Assembly: GCA_008360975.2 (NCBI GenBank)
Contig: CM039210.1
Location: 22,343,007-22,407,006, forward strand
Direction of reading: 5' to 3'
DNA length: 64,000 bases
Source: Lichenostomus cassidix
Lineage: Eukaryota > Chordata > Aves > Passeriformes > Meliphagidae
Every line of letters starts with the position of its first letter. Positions within the stretch are counted from its first letter, which is position 1. The translations under genes were made by a program, and so were the position numbers. Below the pieces are notes generated by a model. It searched no databases and was not told the DNA's origin. It saw only the letters and a program-made list of their open reading frames with translations. Shown in pieces: positions 9,718 through 21,487 of the stretch.

Positions 9718-10126
9718 ACAATGAGCAACAAAGCAAACTATTTCCTCAGTACTTCTCATACCACAACTTCAGTACTGTAAAAATGCACACATATCCTTCC
9801 TTTCATATTCTTAAACAGAAGTGTCAAGATTCAATTTTTTGGCAGAGGTGATGAGAATCTTTTAAATAACCTTCAATAAATCAATAATTTGATTACTGTT
9901 TAGGAATTGTTGGGTTTTGGCATTCAAAAGTAACTTTCAATAAAAAGCTTAGACTAGCATTTGATTCATTAAACTTGCTGTAATATGAAGGAAGCTTGAC
10001 ACTGAAACAACTGATATTCTAAGCTTTATGATACCTAGATACCAGATTTGCTTCCAAAACAAATACAATATGATTCAAGGAAAATTAATAAAAGAAATTC
10101 TATATTTGAATTTTGATTTGGGCAGG
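9718..10126. other. Probable NFIL3 intron sequence
   Basis: AT-rich, no feature recognised. It lies between the acceptor and element C. Confidence 0.45.
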
Positions 10127-10312
10127 TTCCTAGGGCGGTTAACACCTCCCATTGCCTGGGACTTTACTCCTGAAGAGGTAAACAACCCTATCAAACTGGC
10201 TTGTTGACTGATAGAAGGGTGTCTTGTTTACTCTCATGAATGTGAGCAGCTTCTTGCCCTGTACTGGGGCCTGGCCTGGGCCTACTGAGCCTCTGTTCAA
10301 TACTCTCAGAGG

Positions 10313-11230
10313 ACTGTAGTTGAGGCAGGAACTCAAACTGTGTTTGAGAACACTATGGCTGAGGCAGGGACTCAAACCACAGCAACTACAGTAATTGCCC
10401 CAGTAGTGAAAACAAAAAATGGACAAGGCAAGTTTCAGGCCCATACCACTGATTAGTAGGGGAGGAAGAAGAAGAGGAAGGAGAGGAAGTAATAGTAGGA
10501 AAGGAGGGGTTAGATCAAGAGGCAAGCCCTTCAACAAAGAAATCGAAGAGAGTGAGGCAAATCAAACAGGAAACCAAAGTTATTCAGTCCCTGACCTCAT
10601 CAGAACTTCGAGACTTGTGAAAAGATTACAGCCACCAGCCAAGTGAGTGGATTTCTGCATGGCTGCTGTGATGCTGGGATAATGGGGCCAACAGTCATCA
10701 GTTAGAGGGTCATGAAGCCAAACAGCTCGGATCCCTTGCTAAAGATCAGGAAATTGAAAGAGGAATTGGAAAAGAAGGAGCAATTTGCAGCCTTTGGAAA
10801 TGGCTTCTCTCAAGCATGAGAGCAAGATATCCATTTAAGGAAGATCTTGTGTAATCCCCAAGAAAGTGGACCACTGCAGATGAAGGTATCCAGTACTTGA
10901 GAGAATCAGCAGTGCTGGAAGTTGTCTATAGTGATCTAAAGAATGACAATGTCTCTAAAGATCCAGAGGATGTCCCTTGCACACTGGCCATGTTGAGGAA
11001 GGTAGTTCAAAGTGCCCCTGCATCATATTCCAGTAGCTTGGTAGCACTGTACTACCTGCAAATGGATACACCAACTGTAGAGATTGTGTCATCCTGGCTC
11101 CAAACTGTAGAAGAAACTCTGGGTACTTCCTCATCCCTAAGAGCCAGCACCCCAGCTTTTAGGGGCAGCCGAAGAGATCGCTCTTCTCCTACCCCAGTCA
11201 GAGGGAAGCCCCAAGTGCAGGCCACGTAAC
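10313..11230 (+). pseudogene. Element C gag remnant
   Basis: Contains two EAGTQT repeats and an APVVKTK stretch (about 10325-10420), comparable to the STQT...APVQKKK tail of the membrane ORF in A, then an acidic run and a Gag region with SSELRDL (about 10590) and LRESAVLEVVYSD (about 10900). The pieces lie in different frames with stops between them. No zinc knuckle is visible. Function lost. Confidence 0.65.
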
Positions 11231-11549
11231 GAACTCTGGTTCTTTCTGCTTGAGCAGGGGAAGGACATGAGGAAGTGGGATGGTGAACCCACCTCTAAGC
11301 TGAAAGCCTGTGTCTGTGAACTGAGAAGGAAGAGAGCTGTTAAGAAGGGGCTGCCCAAGAAGACTGTCAGTGTAGTTGCTGCAGAGAGACCAGAAGACAA
11401 TCAGTGATCTCCCAGACATAAGAGAACTAAAACCATTTCCTAAAACCCTGAAGAGGGAACTTCTTATCTGGCATTGAAAAGGTCATATAGTGAATATTCT
11501 GACCAGGAACAGGAATAGAGGGTCCTTGCCTCTGGCCAGGAGGAGGAAA

Positions 11550-12730
11550 GGGATGACCGAATATACTGGACTGTGTGGATTTGATGTCCTGGCACATCAA
11601 ATCCACAGAAGTATAAAGCTTTAGTAGATACCAGTGCACAGTGTACACTGATGCCATCAAGGTACAGGAGTGCAGAACCTATCTGGATCTCTGGAGTGAC
11701 AGGGGGATGCAAGGAGTTGTCTGGAAGAGAGGCTGAGGCGAGCTTAATGGGACGGATGGCAAAAGCACCCCATTGTGACTGGCCCAGAGACCCCTTGTAT
11801 CCTAGGCATAGACTACCTCAGAAGAGGGCACTACAAGGATCCAAGAGTATCGATGGGCTTTTGGTATAGCTACAGTGAACATAGAGAAGATCAAACAGTT
11901 ATCCACCCTGCCTGGCCTCTCAGAAGATCCCTTTATTGTAGGATTGCTGCAGTTGGAAGCCCAACAAGTACCAATTGCTACCAGGACAGTGCACCGGTAG
12001 CAGTATCACACAAACCGAGATTCTGTAACTCCTATCCATGAACTAATTCATCAACTGGAGAGCCAAAGAGTAATCAGCAGAACCCACTCACCCTTCAACA
12101 GCCCCATATGGCCAGTGCAAAAGTCTAATGGGGAATGGAGGCTGACAGTAGTCTATCGGGGCCTGAATGAAGTCACACCACCTCTGCTGCTGTACCAGAC
12201 ATGTTGGTACTCCAATATGAGCTGGAGTCAAAAGGAGCCAAATGGTATGCCACAATTGACATCGCTAATGCATTTTTCTCAGTCCCTCTGGCAGCAGAGT
12301 GCAGACCACAATTTGCTTTCACCTGGAGGGGTGTCCAATACACCTGGAACCGACTGCCCCAGGGGTGGAAACACAGCCCCACTATCTGCCATGGACTGAT
12401 CCAGACCACTCTGGAACAGGGTGGCGCTCCAGACCAGCTAAAATATTTTGATGATATCATTGTGTGGGGCAATACAGCAGAAGAAGTTTTTGAGAAAGGA
12501 AAGAAAATACTCCAAATTCTTCTGAAAGCTGGGCTTGCCATAAAACAATGTAAGGTAAAGGGACCTGCATAAGAGATCCAGTTCTTGGGAATAAAATTGT
12601 AGGATGGATGCCGTCATGTGCCTACAGAGGTGGTTGACAATTGCACCCAAGGCTCCACCAGCTAATAAGAAGGAAACTCAAGCTTTCCTGGGCCTTGAAG
12701 GGTTCTGGAGAATGCACGTTCCAGGTTATA
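11550..12730 (+). pseudogene. Element C protease and reverse transcriptase remnant
   Basis: The protease active site reads DTSAQCTLMPSR (about 11630), so the glycine of DTG has become serine. RT blocks SPFNSPIWPVQKSNGEWRL (about 12090) and YFDDIIVWG (about 12445) are recognisable; the usual position before the Asp pair is phenylalanine instead of isoleucine. In-frame stops and a frameshift near 12190 break it. The segment around 12700 keeps a tryptophan codon where provirus A has its TAG. Confidence 0.75.
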
Positions 12731-14695
12731 GTCAGCTTGTAGGCCCCCTCTATTGAGTGACCAGGAAGAAGAACCACTTCAAGTGGGGCCTTGAGCAACA
12801 ACAGGCCTTTAAGCAGATCAAACAGGAAATAGCTCATGCAGTAGCTCTTAGGCCGATTCAGACAGGACCAGCCATGCAAACTATACTCTACACTGCAGCT
12901 GGGGAGCAGGGCCTCACCTGGAGCCTCTGGCAAAGGACCATAGGAGAAACCCGAGGTTGACCATTAGGGTTTTGGAGCCAGAGTTATCAAGGATCAGAAG
13001 CCCACTATACTCTAACTGAAAAAGAGATACTAGCTGCTTATGAGGGGGTTCGAGCTGCCTCAGAAGTTGTTGGGACAGAAGCGTGTCTCCTGTTGGTGCC
13101 GTGGTTGCCCGTCTTACACTGGATGTTCAAAGGAAACATCCCCTCAACACATAATGCAACCAGCACCACATGGAGTAAGTGAGTAGCATTAATTACACAA
13201 CAAGCCTGAATGGGAAAACCCAATTTCCCAGGAATCCTAGAAGAGATCTTGGATTGGCCAGAAGCCAGAGATTTTGGAGCATTGCCTGAGAAAGTGACTC
13301 GTGCCCAAGAAGCACCACCATATAACAAGTTACCAGAAAAGGAAAGAGGCTATGTTTTATTTACTGATGGATCCTGCCATATGATAGGAAACCATCGAAG
13401 GTGGAAAGTTGCTGTGTGGAGTCCCACACAACAAGTCATTGAGGCTGCTGAAGGAGAAGGTGAATCAAGCCAATTTGCAGAGGTGAAAGCCATTCAGCTA
13501 GCCCTAGTGATTGCTGAGTGAGAAAAGTGGCCTGTTTTTTATCTCTATACTGACTCCTGGATGGTGGCTAATGTCCTATTGGGGGTGGCTGCAGCAGTGG
13601 AAGAAGACCAATTGGCAATGCAGGGGTAAACCCATCTGGGCTGTTGCACTGTGGCAGGACATCACTGCACGGGTAGAAAACATGACTCTGCAAGTACGTC
13701 ATGTAGATGCACACGTGCCCAGAAGTCGTTCCACCGAGGAACATAAAAAAAATGAACGGGTAGATAAAGCCGCCAAAATTGGGATAGCTCAGGTGGACCT
13801 AGATTGGGAAAGAAAGGGTGAGCTGTTTATAGCCCAATAGGCCCATGAAACATCAGGGCATCTTGGAAGGGATGCAACATATAGATGGGCTTGTGATTGA
13901 GGGGTGAACCTGACCATGGACGCTATTACACAGGTTATCCACCAGTATGAAACATGTGCTGCCATCATGCGAGCTACATGAGTGAAGTCTCTCTGGAATA
14001 GAGGGCGGTGGCTGGGTTTCCAGTATGGTGAAGCCTGGCAAATTGATTATGTTGAGCCATTGCCACAAACACGCCCAGGCAAGTGTTATATCCTCACCAT
14101 GGTAGAGGCAACAACTGGCTGTCTGGAAATGTACCCAGTAAACCATGCCACTGCCTGGAACACAATGTCAGGTCTTGAAAGACACATTTTGTGGTGGCAT
14201 GGAACCCCAGAGAGAATTGAGTCAGACAATGGGATTCCTTTTCAGAATAATTTTATAAACTCCAGGGCAAAGAGACATGGCATTAAGTGGATATATCACA
14301 TTGCCTATCATCCACAGGCCTCTGGGAAGATTGAAAGATATAACGGGCTGCCAAAAACTATGTTAAAGGCATTAGGTAATGGGACATGGAAGCACTGGAA
14401 TGTGAACTTAGCAGAAGCCACCTGGCTGGTCAACACGAGGGGATCTGCTAACCGCCCTGGTCCTGCCCAAACTAAGCCCTTAGACACTGTAGAAGGAGGT
14501 CCCTGCATTACATGTAGGGAAGTGGCTGGGGAAGTCAGTGTGGATTTCTTCCCCTATGGGGAAAGGCAAACCCGTTTGTGGGATTGTCTTTGCCCAAGGA
14601 CCTGGGTGTACTTGGTGAGTAATGTGTGAGGATGGGGAGACCCAGTGTGTGCCTCAAGGATATTTAACCTTGGGGTATGAATAATCTATGGTGTA
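12731..14695 (+). pseudogene. Element C RNase H and integrase remnant
   Basis: RNase H motifs LFTDGSC (about 13355) and TDSW are present. Integrase keeps WQIDY, ESDNGIPF and GKIERYNG, but its zinc region reads YETC where the first cysteine should stand. Stops occur for example near 12752, 12958 and 13840. Compared with A the order and lengths are the same. Confidence 0.78.
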
Positions 14696-15051
14696 AGTTG
14701 TATGTTGCAGGAGGTAAAGTAGGAGTGACATGAACTGACAAAGAAGGAATTTTGCGAGGAGCAAGAAGAATGAGATGATGAGCTGGGATGGTGTCGGTGC
14801 CCAACCATCAAGTGTACTACTTCTGCTGTCCTGACCCCTTATCCTGCTGGAATGGAGACCCAGGGGGATGTGAAAAGGACAGGTGATAGTAGTTAATGAA
14901 AAGAATATATGTTTGGTACAGAGATAGTTTAAGGACGTAGTTTAACCTGTATGTGTGGGTAAGAAAGGATTCCAGTAATAAGAAATACATATAATGGAAG
15001 AGTTGGAAGATATATAGATTATATGGGATCTGAGTATGATGCAAATGGTAT
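14696..15051 (+). other. Non-coding 3' region of element C
   Basis: About 350 bases between the integrase end and the polypurine tract. No env or other frame is visible. Provirus A has no such spacer. Confidence 0.5.
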
Positions 15052-15068
15052 GGAATAAGGGGTGGAGA
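15052..15068 (+). other. Polypurine tract of element C
   Basis: GGAATAAGGGGTGGAGA, two bases before the LTR. It nearly matches the purine stretch AATAAGGGGTGGA at the end of A pol, which supports common descent. Confidence 0.75.
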
Positions 15069-15069
15069 T

Positions 15070-15634
15070 TGTATTGGGTCTGACTGAGGTAAAGCTGGCA
15101 GCCCTCCCAGTGCTGGGCTTTGCATTAGTAGCTGGAAAGCTGTTGATAACAGACCAGTGTTTTGGCTACTGCTGAGCAATGCTGTCCCTCTGACATTCCT
15201 TCCCCATCAAAGGGATGGAAGTGGGCAAGATCCTGGGAGGGGACACAACCAGGCCAGCTGACCCAAATCAACCAAAGGAATATTCCATATCATATGATGT
15301 CAGCTCAGATATATAAGCTAAGGGAGAGAGGAGGAAGGGGGCCATTTGTGACTCTTCAATGTCTGCCTCCCAGAGGAACCATTACGTGTGCTGAAGCCCT
15401 GCTTCCCAGGAGGTGTCCAACCATTGCTTACTGATGGGAAGTAGAGACTGACTTTTTTCCTTAGCTTATGCATGCGCAGACTCTTGCTTATTTCTTTTCT
15501 TTCACTGCAATAAAACTGCCTTATCTCATCCACTGGTTGTTCTCCATCTTATTCTCTCCCCTGTCTCAATGGGAAGGGGAGTGATAGGGCGACTTAGTGG
15601 GCACCTGGAACCCAGCCGAAGTCAACCCACTACA
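15070..15634 (+). repeat. 3' LTR of element C
   Basis: 565 bp from TGTATTGGG to CCACTACA, with ATATATAAG (about 15308-15317) as TATA box and AATAAA at 15509-15514. Only one copy is in the window. Confidence 0.75.
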
Positions 15635-16519
15635 ACTACTGAATCCATTACAGCAACATGGAGAAATACAGAACTACTGCTCCCGCATTAGGGTTCCCTT
15701 TTCTTACAACTTAATAGGCATTTTAAGTGTTTATGGTTCCAGGATCAACATGTAATTAGGTCAGTGGAACACTGATGATGATGCTTCATATAAAATGAAG
15801 CATTTTTGATAACATGTTGAATTTCTTTGTCTTTTTGAAAGAAAAGCAAATATCAAGAATCATTCATTTGTTATGACACTTTTCAATCAAATATGAAAAA
15901 AATTAATAAGCTCATCATGGCACTTGGAATACTATTGCACTTTCATATTACCCAACTCCAAGTTGTATCCAGAAAACTTGATGTCATATGCAATTTGTAT
16001 AAAAGAAAAAGGAAAAGTAGTTAAGTTACTGTTTATCCTAATAACTACAAATTAACTCATGAAAGTATAGGGTTTTTTTTCCCAATGGTAAAATACACAA
16101 ATTGTGAAAGTAAAATTATTATTTGGAGACATCTAAACACATGTTAAAAATAGCTGTTCTGCAGAAAGGTCAGTCAAAGTTAAAAGGTGCAAATTCAACC
16201 TATATTTTCTTCAACTTGCTTAGAAAGTCAGACCTGTTCAATTTGTTCAAAACCAAGAAAACCTTTAAATATTTATATAAAGTAATATATACATTCCCTG
16301 TGCTTTTCTGAGTTTTAATTAATACATATATATCATGCCATTTTATTTAAATATCACATCACTTGACAGTAGGAAAAACTAGATTGCACTAAGCAATAAC
16401 TTAATAGTAACAATGTTCTGCAAATAAAATCTGAGCATTCCTAACTTCAAATACTGAAATGCATTATTTCATTTTATTGTTTTCTCCTAATTAAGGGCCA
16501 CAAAACAAAAATAAAAAAT
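15635..16519. other. Unannotated AT-rich sequence
   Basis: No coding or repeat feature recognised. Confidence 0.5.
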
Positions 16520-19230
16520 CAAATGTTAATTATTCTGACAAATAGCTTTTTATTATTTACCTCTTTCGCATGGGGTACAAATGATGTCACAACAAAAAGT
16601 CTGAAGTCAATTAAAGGAGACTTCAGAACCCTGGAAAGAATGCTAAAAAGTTTTGGAGCACAGGTAGTATTTTCCTCAGTCCTCCCAGTAACAGGGGAAG
16701 ACTTTGGAAGAAACAGGCAAACCCAAAATATCAATACCTGGCTCCATGACCTGTACCTGCACCAAAACTTAGGCGTTTTAAACCATGAGAGACATGGTGT
16801 GCTGAGGCCTGACAGGATCCACCTGTCCAAATAGGGAAAACACATATTTGGGCATAAACTGACAGGGCTGATGGAGAGAGCTTTAAACTACAATTAATGG
16901 GGGAAGAGGATACCAACAGAATTGCAGTAGGTAAGGCAAAGATTGGCATGGCATTACCTGAATGTGGCAATGCTAGTGATGATGCCAGAATGATTTTTGC
17001 TTTTATATTATTTCCTTCATATATATTCGTAGCTCTGTAGACTATTGTTGTATAGTTATATAGTTCCTAGCTAGCTCCAGTACATTCCCCTACCTTTTCC
17101 CTGCCCTGATTGGCAGAAAGACAAAACACATTCCAGAGGCACCAAACCCTGGGGGTCCAAGGCCCCTATCCTATCTTGGTTCTTCCTGGGAGCCAAGGTT
17201 GAAAACAGCTCTTTGAGACACATTTTCATAAACAAAGTTTAGTTCCTATCTAAAGGGGGGCTCCAGAAGAGGTGGAACCCAAAGGGGGAATTATTTCATA
17301 ATTTGTGCTTCTACTTGGGAATTCTTGTCAATTATGCTAATTTGCTAAGCTTATAAAACTGTATTCACCCCATGCAGGGGTAGGCATTTTTCCATATCTG
17401 CCCCTTGGAGGCCTCCAATAAAGACCAGCCTTTATATTACTTCCTATACTAATATTGTCTCAAAAGTGTGTTGTTTTACTTGTAGATCTTTAAGGCATCA
17501 GTGGGAACATTTACACTGCTCCAGGGACCACTGAGAGCTCAGAAGCATATCTGAAATGCTTGTACACCAATGTATTCAGTATGAGAAACAAACAGGATAA
17601 GCTTGAATTGCTATTCATCTCCCAGAGCTACCATATCATTGGTATTAGTAAAACTTGATGGAATGAGTCCTATGATTGGAATGCTGGGATAGAGGGCTAC
17701 AGGCTGTTGAGGAGGTGATGAGCAAGTCTGGAAAATTCCTGAAGGTTGTGAAAGATATCTTCTTGACACAAATGATCAGAGCCAGCTAGGAAAGATGCCC
17801 TCCAACACTTGTTTGTGAATAGAGAAGGACTCATGGAAGATGTCACGGTAGGTAGGGCCACAGTAATTACAAAATATTTGAGTTCAAAATTTTTTGGTGT
17901 AATGAGAAAAATGGCCAGCAGAGTTGCTACCCTGGCTTTCAAGAGAGTAAAGTTTAAGCTATTCAAAGAGCAACTTAGCTGAGTACCCAGGGAATCTGCT
18001 TTTGAGGGCTTAGGGGTCCATGAGTGCTGGTCAGTTTTTAAGTACCTTTTAGAAGCACAGGAACAGGCATTTCCAGCATGCCATAAGTCAAGCAAGTGGG
18101 GTAAAAGACAAGCTTGGCTGAACAGGGAACTCCTCATAGAACTCAAGAAGCAAAAGAAATTGTATGATCTCTGGAAGCAAGGTCAGACTTCGCAGGAAGA
18201 TCACAGAGACATGGTTCGTATATGCAGGGAGAAGACACAGAAGGCAAAAGCACAACCAGAGTTGAAACTGACCAGTGTTATTTTAGATAACAAGAAGGGC
18301 TTTTTTAATGTATGTTAATAAAAACAGGCAGTCTAAAGAAAACATTGGACTTGTTGAAGATGGTCTTGTAACATGAAGAAAAAGTAGAGGCATTCAATGT
18401 TTTTTTGCCACAAGCTTTAATAATATTGATAGACCTTGGGCTGCTCAGTCCCCTGAGTCAGAGGACCACGAGTGCAGGAACAGTGATGTGCCACTTGTGG
18501 ACACTGAAATTGTAAGGGATGAGCTGTATCAGCTGAATGTTCCTAAATCCATGGTGCCTGATGGGATTCATCACAAAGTACTGAAGGAGTTAACAAATGT
18601 TATGGCAGGACCCCTCTCTTGGGAGGTCCCTGCTGACTGGAATCTAGCCAATAACATTGGCTAACTCAGTAGGGTCAGCAGTGAGCCCTGGCAGTCAAGA
18701 GGGCAAACCACATCCTGGGGTGCATCAAACACACACTCAAAAGAGGTGATTATCCCACTGTATTTCACATTGATGTGGCCTCCCCTTAAATACTGTGTGC
18801 AGTTCTGGGTCACACAATTTAAAAAAGACGTGAAGGTACTTAAATGCATCCAGAGGAGGGCAACAAAGCTGGTGATAGGGCTGGAAGGAATGTCCTATGA
18901 GGAGTGGCTGAGGGCTCTGGGTTTGTCTAGTTTGGAGAAAAGGAGGTTGAGGGGTGACCTCATTGCTCTCTGCAGCTTTCTGAGGGGCAAAAGTGGAGAG
19001 AGAGGTGCTTCTCTCTTCTCCCTAGTATCCAGCAACAGGATGTGCAGGAATGGCTCAAAGCTGTGCACAGGGAGGATTAGACTGGACATTAGGAAGCATT
19101 TCTTTACTGAGAGAGTGGTCAAATACTGGAACAAGCTTCCTAGAGAGGTGGTCTGTCAGCGTTTGAGAGGCATTTGGACAATGCCTTTAATAAGGTGCTT
19201 TAACTGTATGTTGGGGAAGATGAAATAGGA
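16520..19230 (+). mobile_element. CR1 LINE, degraded, interrupted by a solo LTR
   Basis: Before the LTR insertion the reading (16590-16880) resembles the SGNH-esterase domain of CR1 ORF1, with FSSVLPVTGEDF, INTWLHD and DRIHLS. After it come ORF2 endonuclease (about 17575-17700, MRNKQDKLELL), middle and RT C-terminal parts (18746-19228, with [10 protein letters not shown] and NKLPREVV). The RT catalytic part around 18660 is missing through a deletion. Stops and frameshifts throughout; not mobile. Confidence 0.8.
16980..17500 (+). repeat. Solo LTR inside CR1, TGATGCC/GGCATCA family
   Basis: 521 bp with TGATGCC at the start and GGCATCA at the end, the same ends as the LTRs of provirus D. TATA box (TTATAAAA, about 17350) and AATAAA (about 17417) are present. 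Flanks GTGA and GTGG differ by one base, suggesting a 4-bp target duplication. Confidence 0.78.
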
Positions 19231-19265
19231 AAGCCTAATAGATATGATTACCTTGCAAAAGATGC

Positions 19266-19834
19266 TGAGAATATGGAAAGTATCTTGAGAAACGAAACAA
19301 AATTGAGATGAAGACAAGGTTTGAGTTCAAGAGTAACTAGGAAACAATGGTATGGCCACTGAAGGTAATCCCCCTTCTTGATAGAACAATGCCCTCTGCC
19401 TAGGCAGGTCCAAAGGTCAGAGCAGACCCTGCCTGCCTGGTAGAGATTCCAAAAAGCAGTTTTTTAAGGTTTAAAATATAACCCCATATGGTAATGCGAT
19501 GATTCTTATAGGTTATATGTAAATGTTGTAGGGTCTGTAGCTTGTCTTAGATTGGTTAAAGAGAATTAGAATATTCAACACAGAAGATGATTTATTGTAT
19601 TGTAAACAGCAAATCGCTCTCTTTTTGCTCTCTCTTTTTGCTCTTTCTTTTTGCTCTCTCTTTTTGCCTCTCTCTCTTGCCTCTCTGGCCTGCTTTGAGC
19701 TGCGTCTTGCAGCCTAGCAGGCCTCTCACACCCACTCTCTTTTCACAATAAACCCCCATGCTCTAAAACCCAGCTTTAGAGATCTCGTTTCTATTCCATC
19801 CTCATAACCAAATCTCACAGAGTTAAATCCTACA
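19266..19834 (+). repeat. LTR-like element with pyrimidine repeat
   Basis: Begins near TGAGAATATGG and ends ATCCTACA, with AATAAA near 19746. A short repeat of CTCTCTTTTTG units fills about 19617-19690. No duplication of the target was found, so both ends are approximate. Confidence 0.5.
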
Positions 19835-20411
19835 ACTGTAGTCTTACAAATGTCAAGCATGGACCAGACCTTCAGCTGATCTAAATTTATATAACTCCAT
19901 TAAAAGGCAGTAAAATTATGTCAGTTAATCCCATCTGATGCTCTAGGCTTGCATATTTTTATATAAAAATGTAAGTTCATAAATTTAAGTATATAAAATA
20001 AACATTGCCTGTAAAAAAATCTTGATCTCTACCACTCACTGCAAAAAAAAAAAAAAAAAGAAATAGCAATCTTTAGAGCTCTAATCCTGCAAGATATTCC
20101 AGAAGGGAACGCTACAGCACACAAAAAGAATAATTTTCTTTATTGAGAATCCATGTGTTTGGTTCTAATCATAAAAGGAGGTCTTACAAGACTGGCATCT
20201 ATATTTCTAACTGCTGTGAAACCATGTCTAAGTAAAAAAAATGGTTTCTTATTCAAATACTTTGAGGACAGAACTGAAAGCTACCCCAAGATGTGACAAC
20301 TTACAGAAAGGGAAAAATATTTTTATGAAGCTTTTTTTCCAACAGAAAATAAATAGATTTATATAATATCTGTGACCAGATTTGGTCTCAGAGTATGCTA
20401 ACTTGGACATG
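19835..20411. other. Unannotated host sequence
   Basis: AT-rich with an A run near 20042. ACATG at 20407-20411 is part of the target duplication of provirus B. Confidence 0.5.
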
Positions 20412-21041
20412 TGTTACTGTGGCTCTGGCTCAACTGAGTGTCCCTAGCCCACTGCACAGTGGCAGTGCCCCGCGGGACGAGTCATGGGAGTAAAGCACCC
20501 CTAACTAAAAGGGGTGCTCCCAGAGAGCCTTGGAATGAAGCTATTGGTCCAGCTCATCTCCCCTCCCACATTACATATAAAGATAGATTCTGGAAAGTTC
20601 TCCTTTGTTTGCCAGTGCCGTGTTCTGTGATTGGAAAGTTCAAAGTTCTGTACCCTCCTCCCTTATTCCCTCATAAAATCAAGTTATTGTCAATCCTGAG
20701 TTCTATGTACCCCGTTGGTCCTTTCGGTTTCCCCCCCTCCCTTTTTCCCCCACTATAAAACCGGCAACACAACGCAGAATCCCCGCTTTCGGCTCACCAA
20801 TCCAGTCCCCGTTCCGTTCCTCCCTCCATCTCCCCTTATCCTATTAAAAAACCTCCTGGACCGTCAATCCGACTGCCTGCATTTCTTGCTTCTGCTACCG
20901 ATCTCTGGATCGCACGGTTTACCCGAGAGTTCTGCCGGTCCCGGCTGCCTCGCCCGCCCCCGAGAGCGGGCTGCCCCACCAGGGCTCCGATTCTGCTGCT
21001 AGCCCGATCACGAACTGAGCTTGGGGTCCGGAACCCCATCA
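20412..21041 (+). repeat. 5' LTR of provirus B
   Basis: 630 bp from TGTTACTG to CCCCATCA. TATAAAA at 20754-20760 and ATTAAA at 20843-20848 serve as likely promoter and poly(A) signal. Confidence 0.88.
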
Positions 21042-21043
21042 CC

Positions 21044-21061
21044 TGGTGCCGTCGACTTGGA
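21044..21061 (+). other. Primer-binding site of provirus B (histidine-tRNA-like)
   Basis: Two bases after the LTR comes TGGTGCCGTCGACTTGG. It resembles the tRNA-His primer site except for an extra C and a later mismatch. Confidence 0.6.
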
Positions 21062-21487
21062 TCGGTGCTTGGCTGACGCGGACTTTCACCGAAAAGAGGA
21101 TTTACAGCCGCCCCGTGCTGGAGCCCACGCCTCGCCGCGCCGGTGCCGCGCTGAACTCCGGAAACTCCGCCGCAGCTGACGTGGAGCAGCCATAACGAGC
21201 GACCTGAGATCCGTGCCTGCAACCGCAGTTTCTGTTCCCAGCGACTTGCATCGGATCCGCGATTGGATTGTGGATCATACCGAACTTAGGGTAAGTGCCA
21301 AGGAGAGCAAAAAGCGGACAGGGTCCTCTTTTTTGCCGGTCTCCCAGGGTACGCTCTAAGCAGCCCTCAGCTGCTGGGAGGAGCAGCGAGGTCCTGTCGG
21401 TCGGCTGGGCCCTTTTAACTTTTTTCTCGATTTCTGCGGGTGGGCACGAGTGAATTGAGCCCCGTATACTTTCTGTGTCTGGCAACC

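Larger units (their letters stand above)
10127..15634 (+). mobile_element. Element C: old, 5'-truncated class III-like ERV related to A
   Basis: Plus-strand remnants of gag, protease, RT, RNase H and integrase in the order of provirus A and clearly alignable to it by eye, followed by a non-coding stretch, a polypurine tract and one LTR (15070-15634). No 5' LTR or primer site was found; the left end is set where recognisable reading begins. Many stops and frameshifts show age. Its LTR is unlike that of A. Confidence 0.82.
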
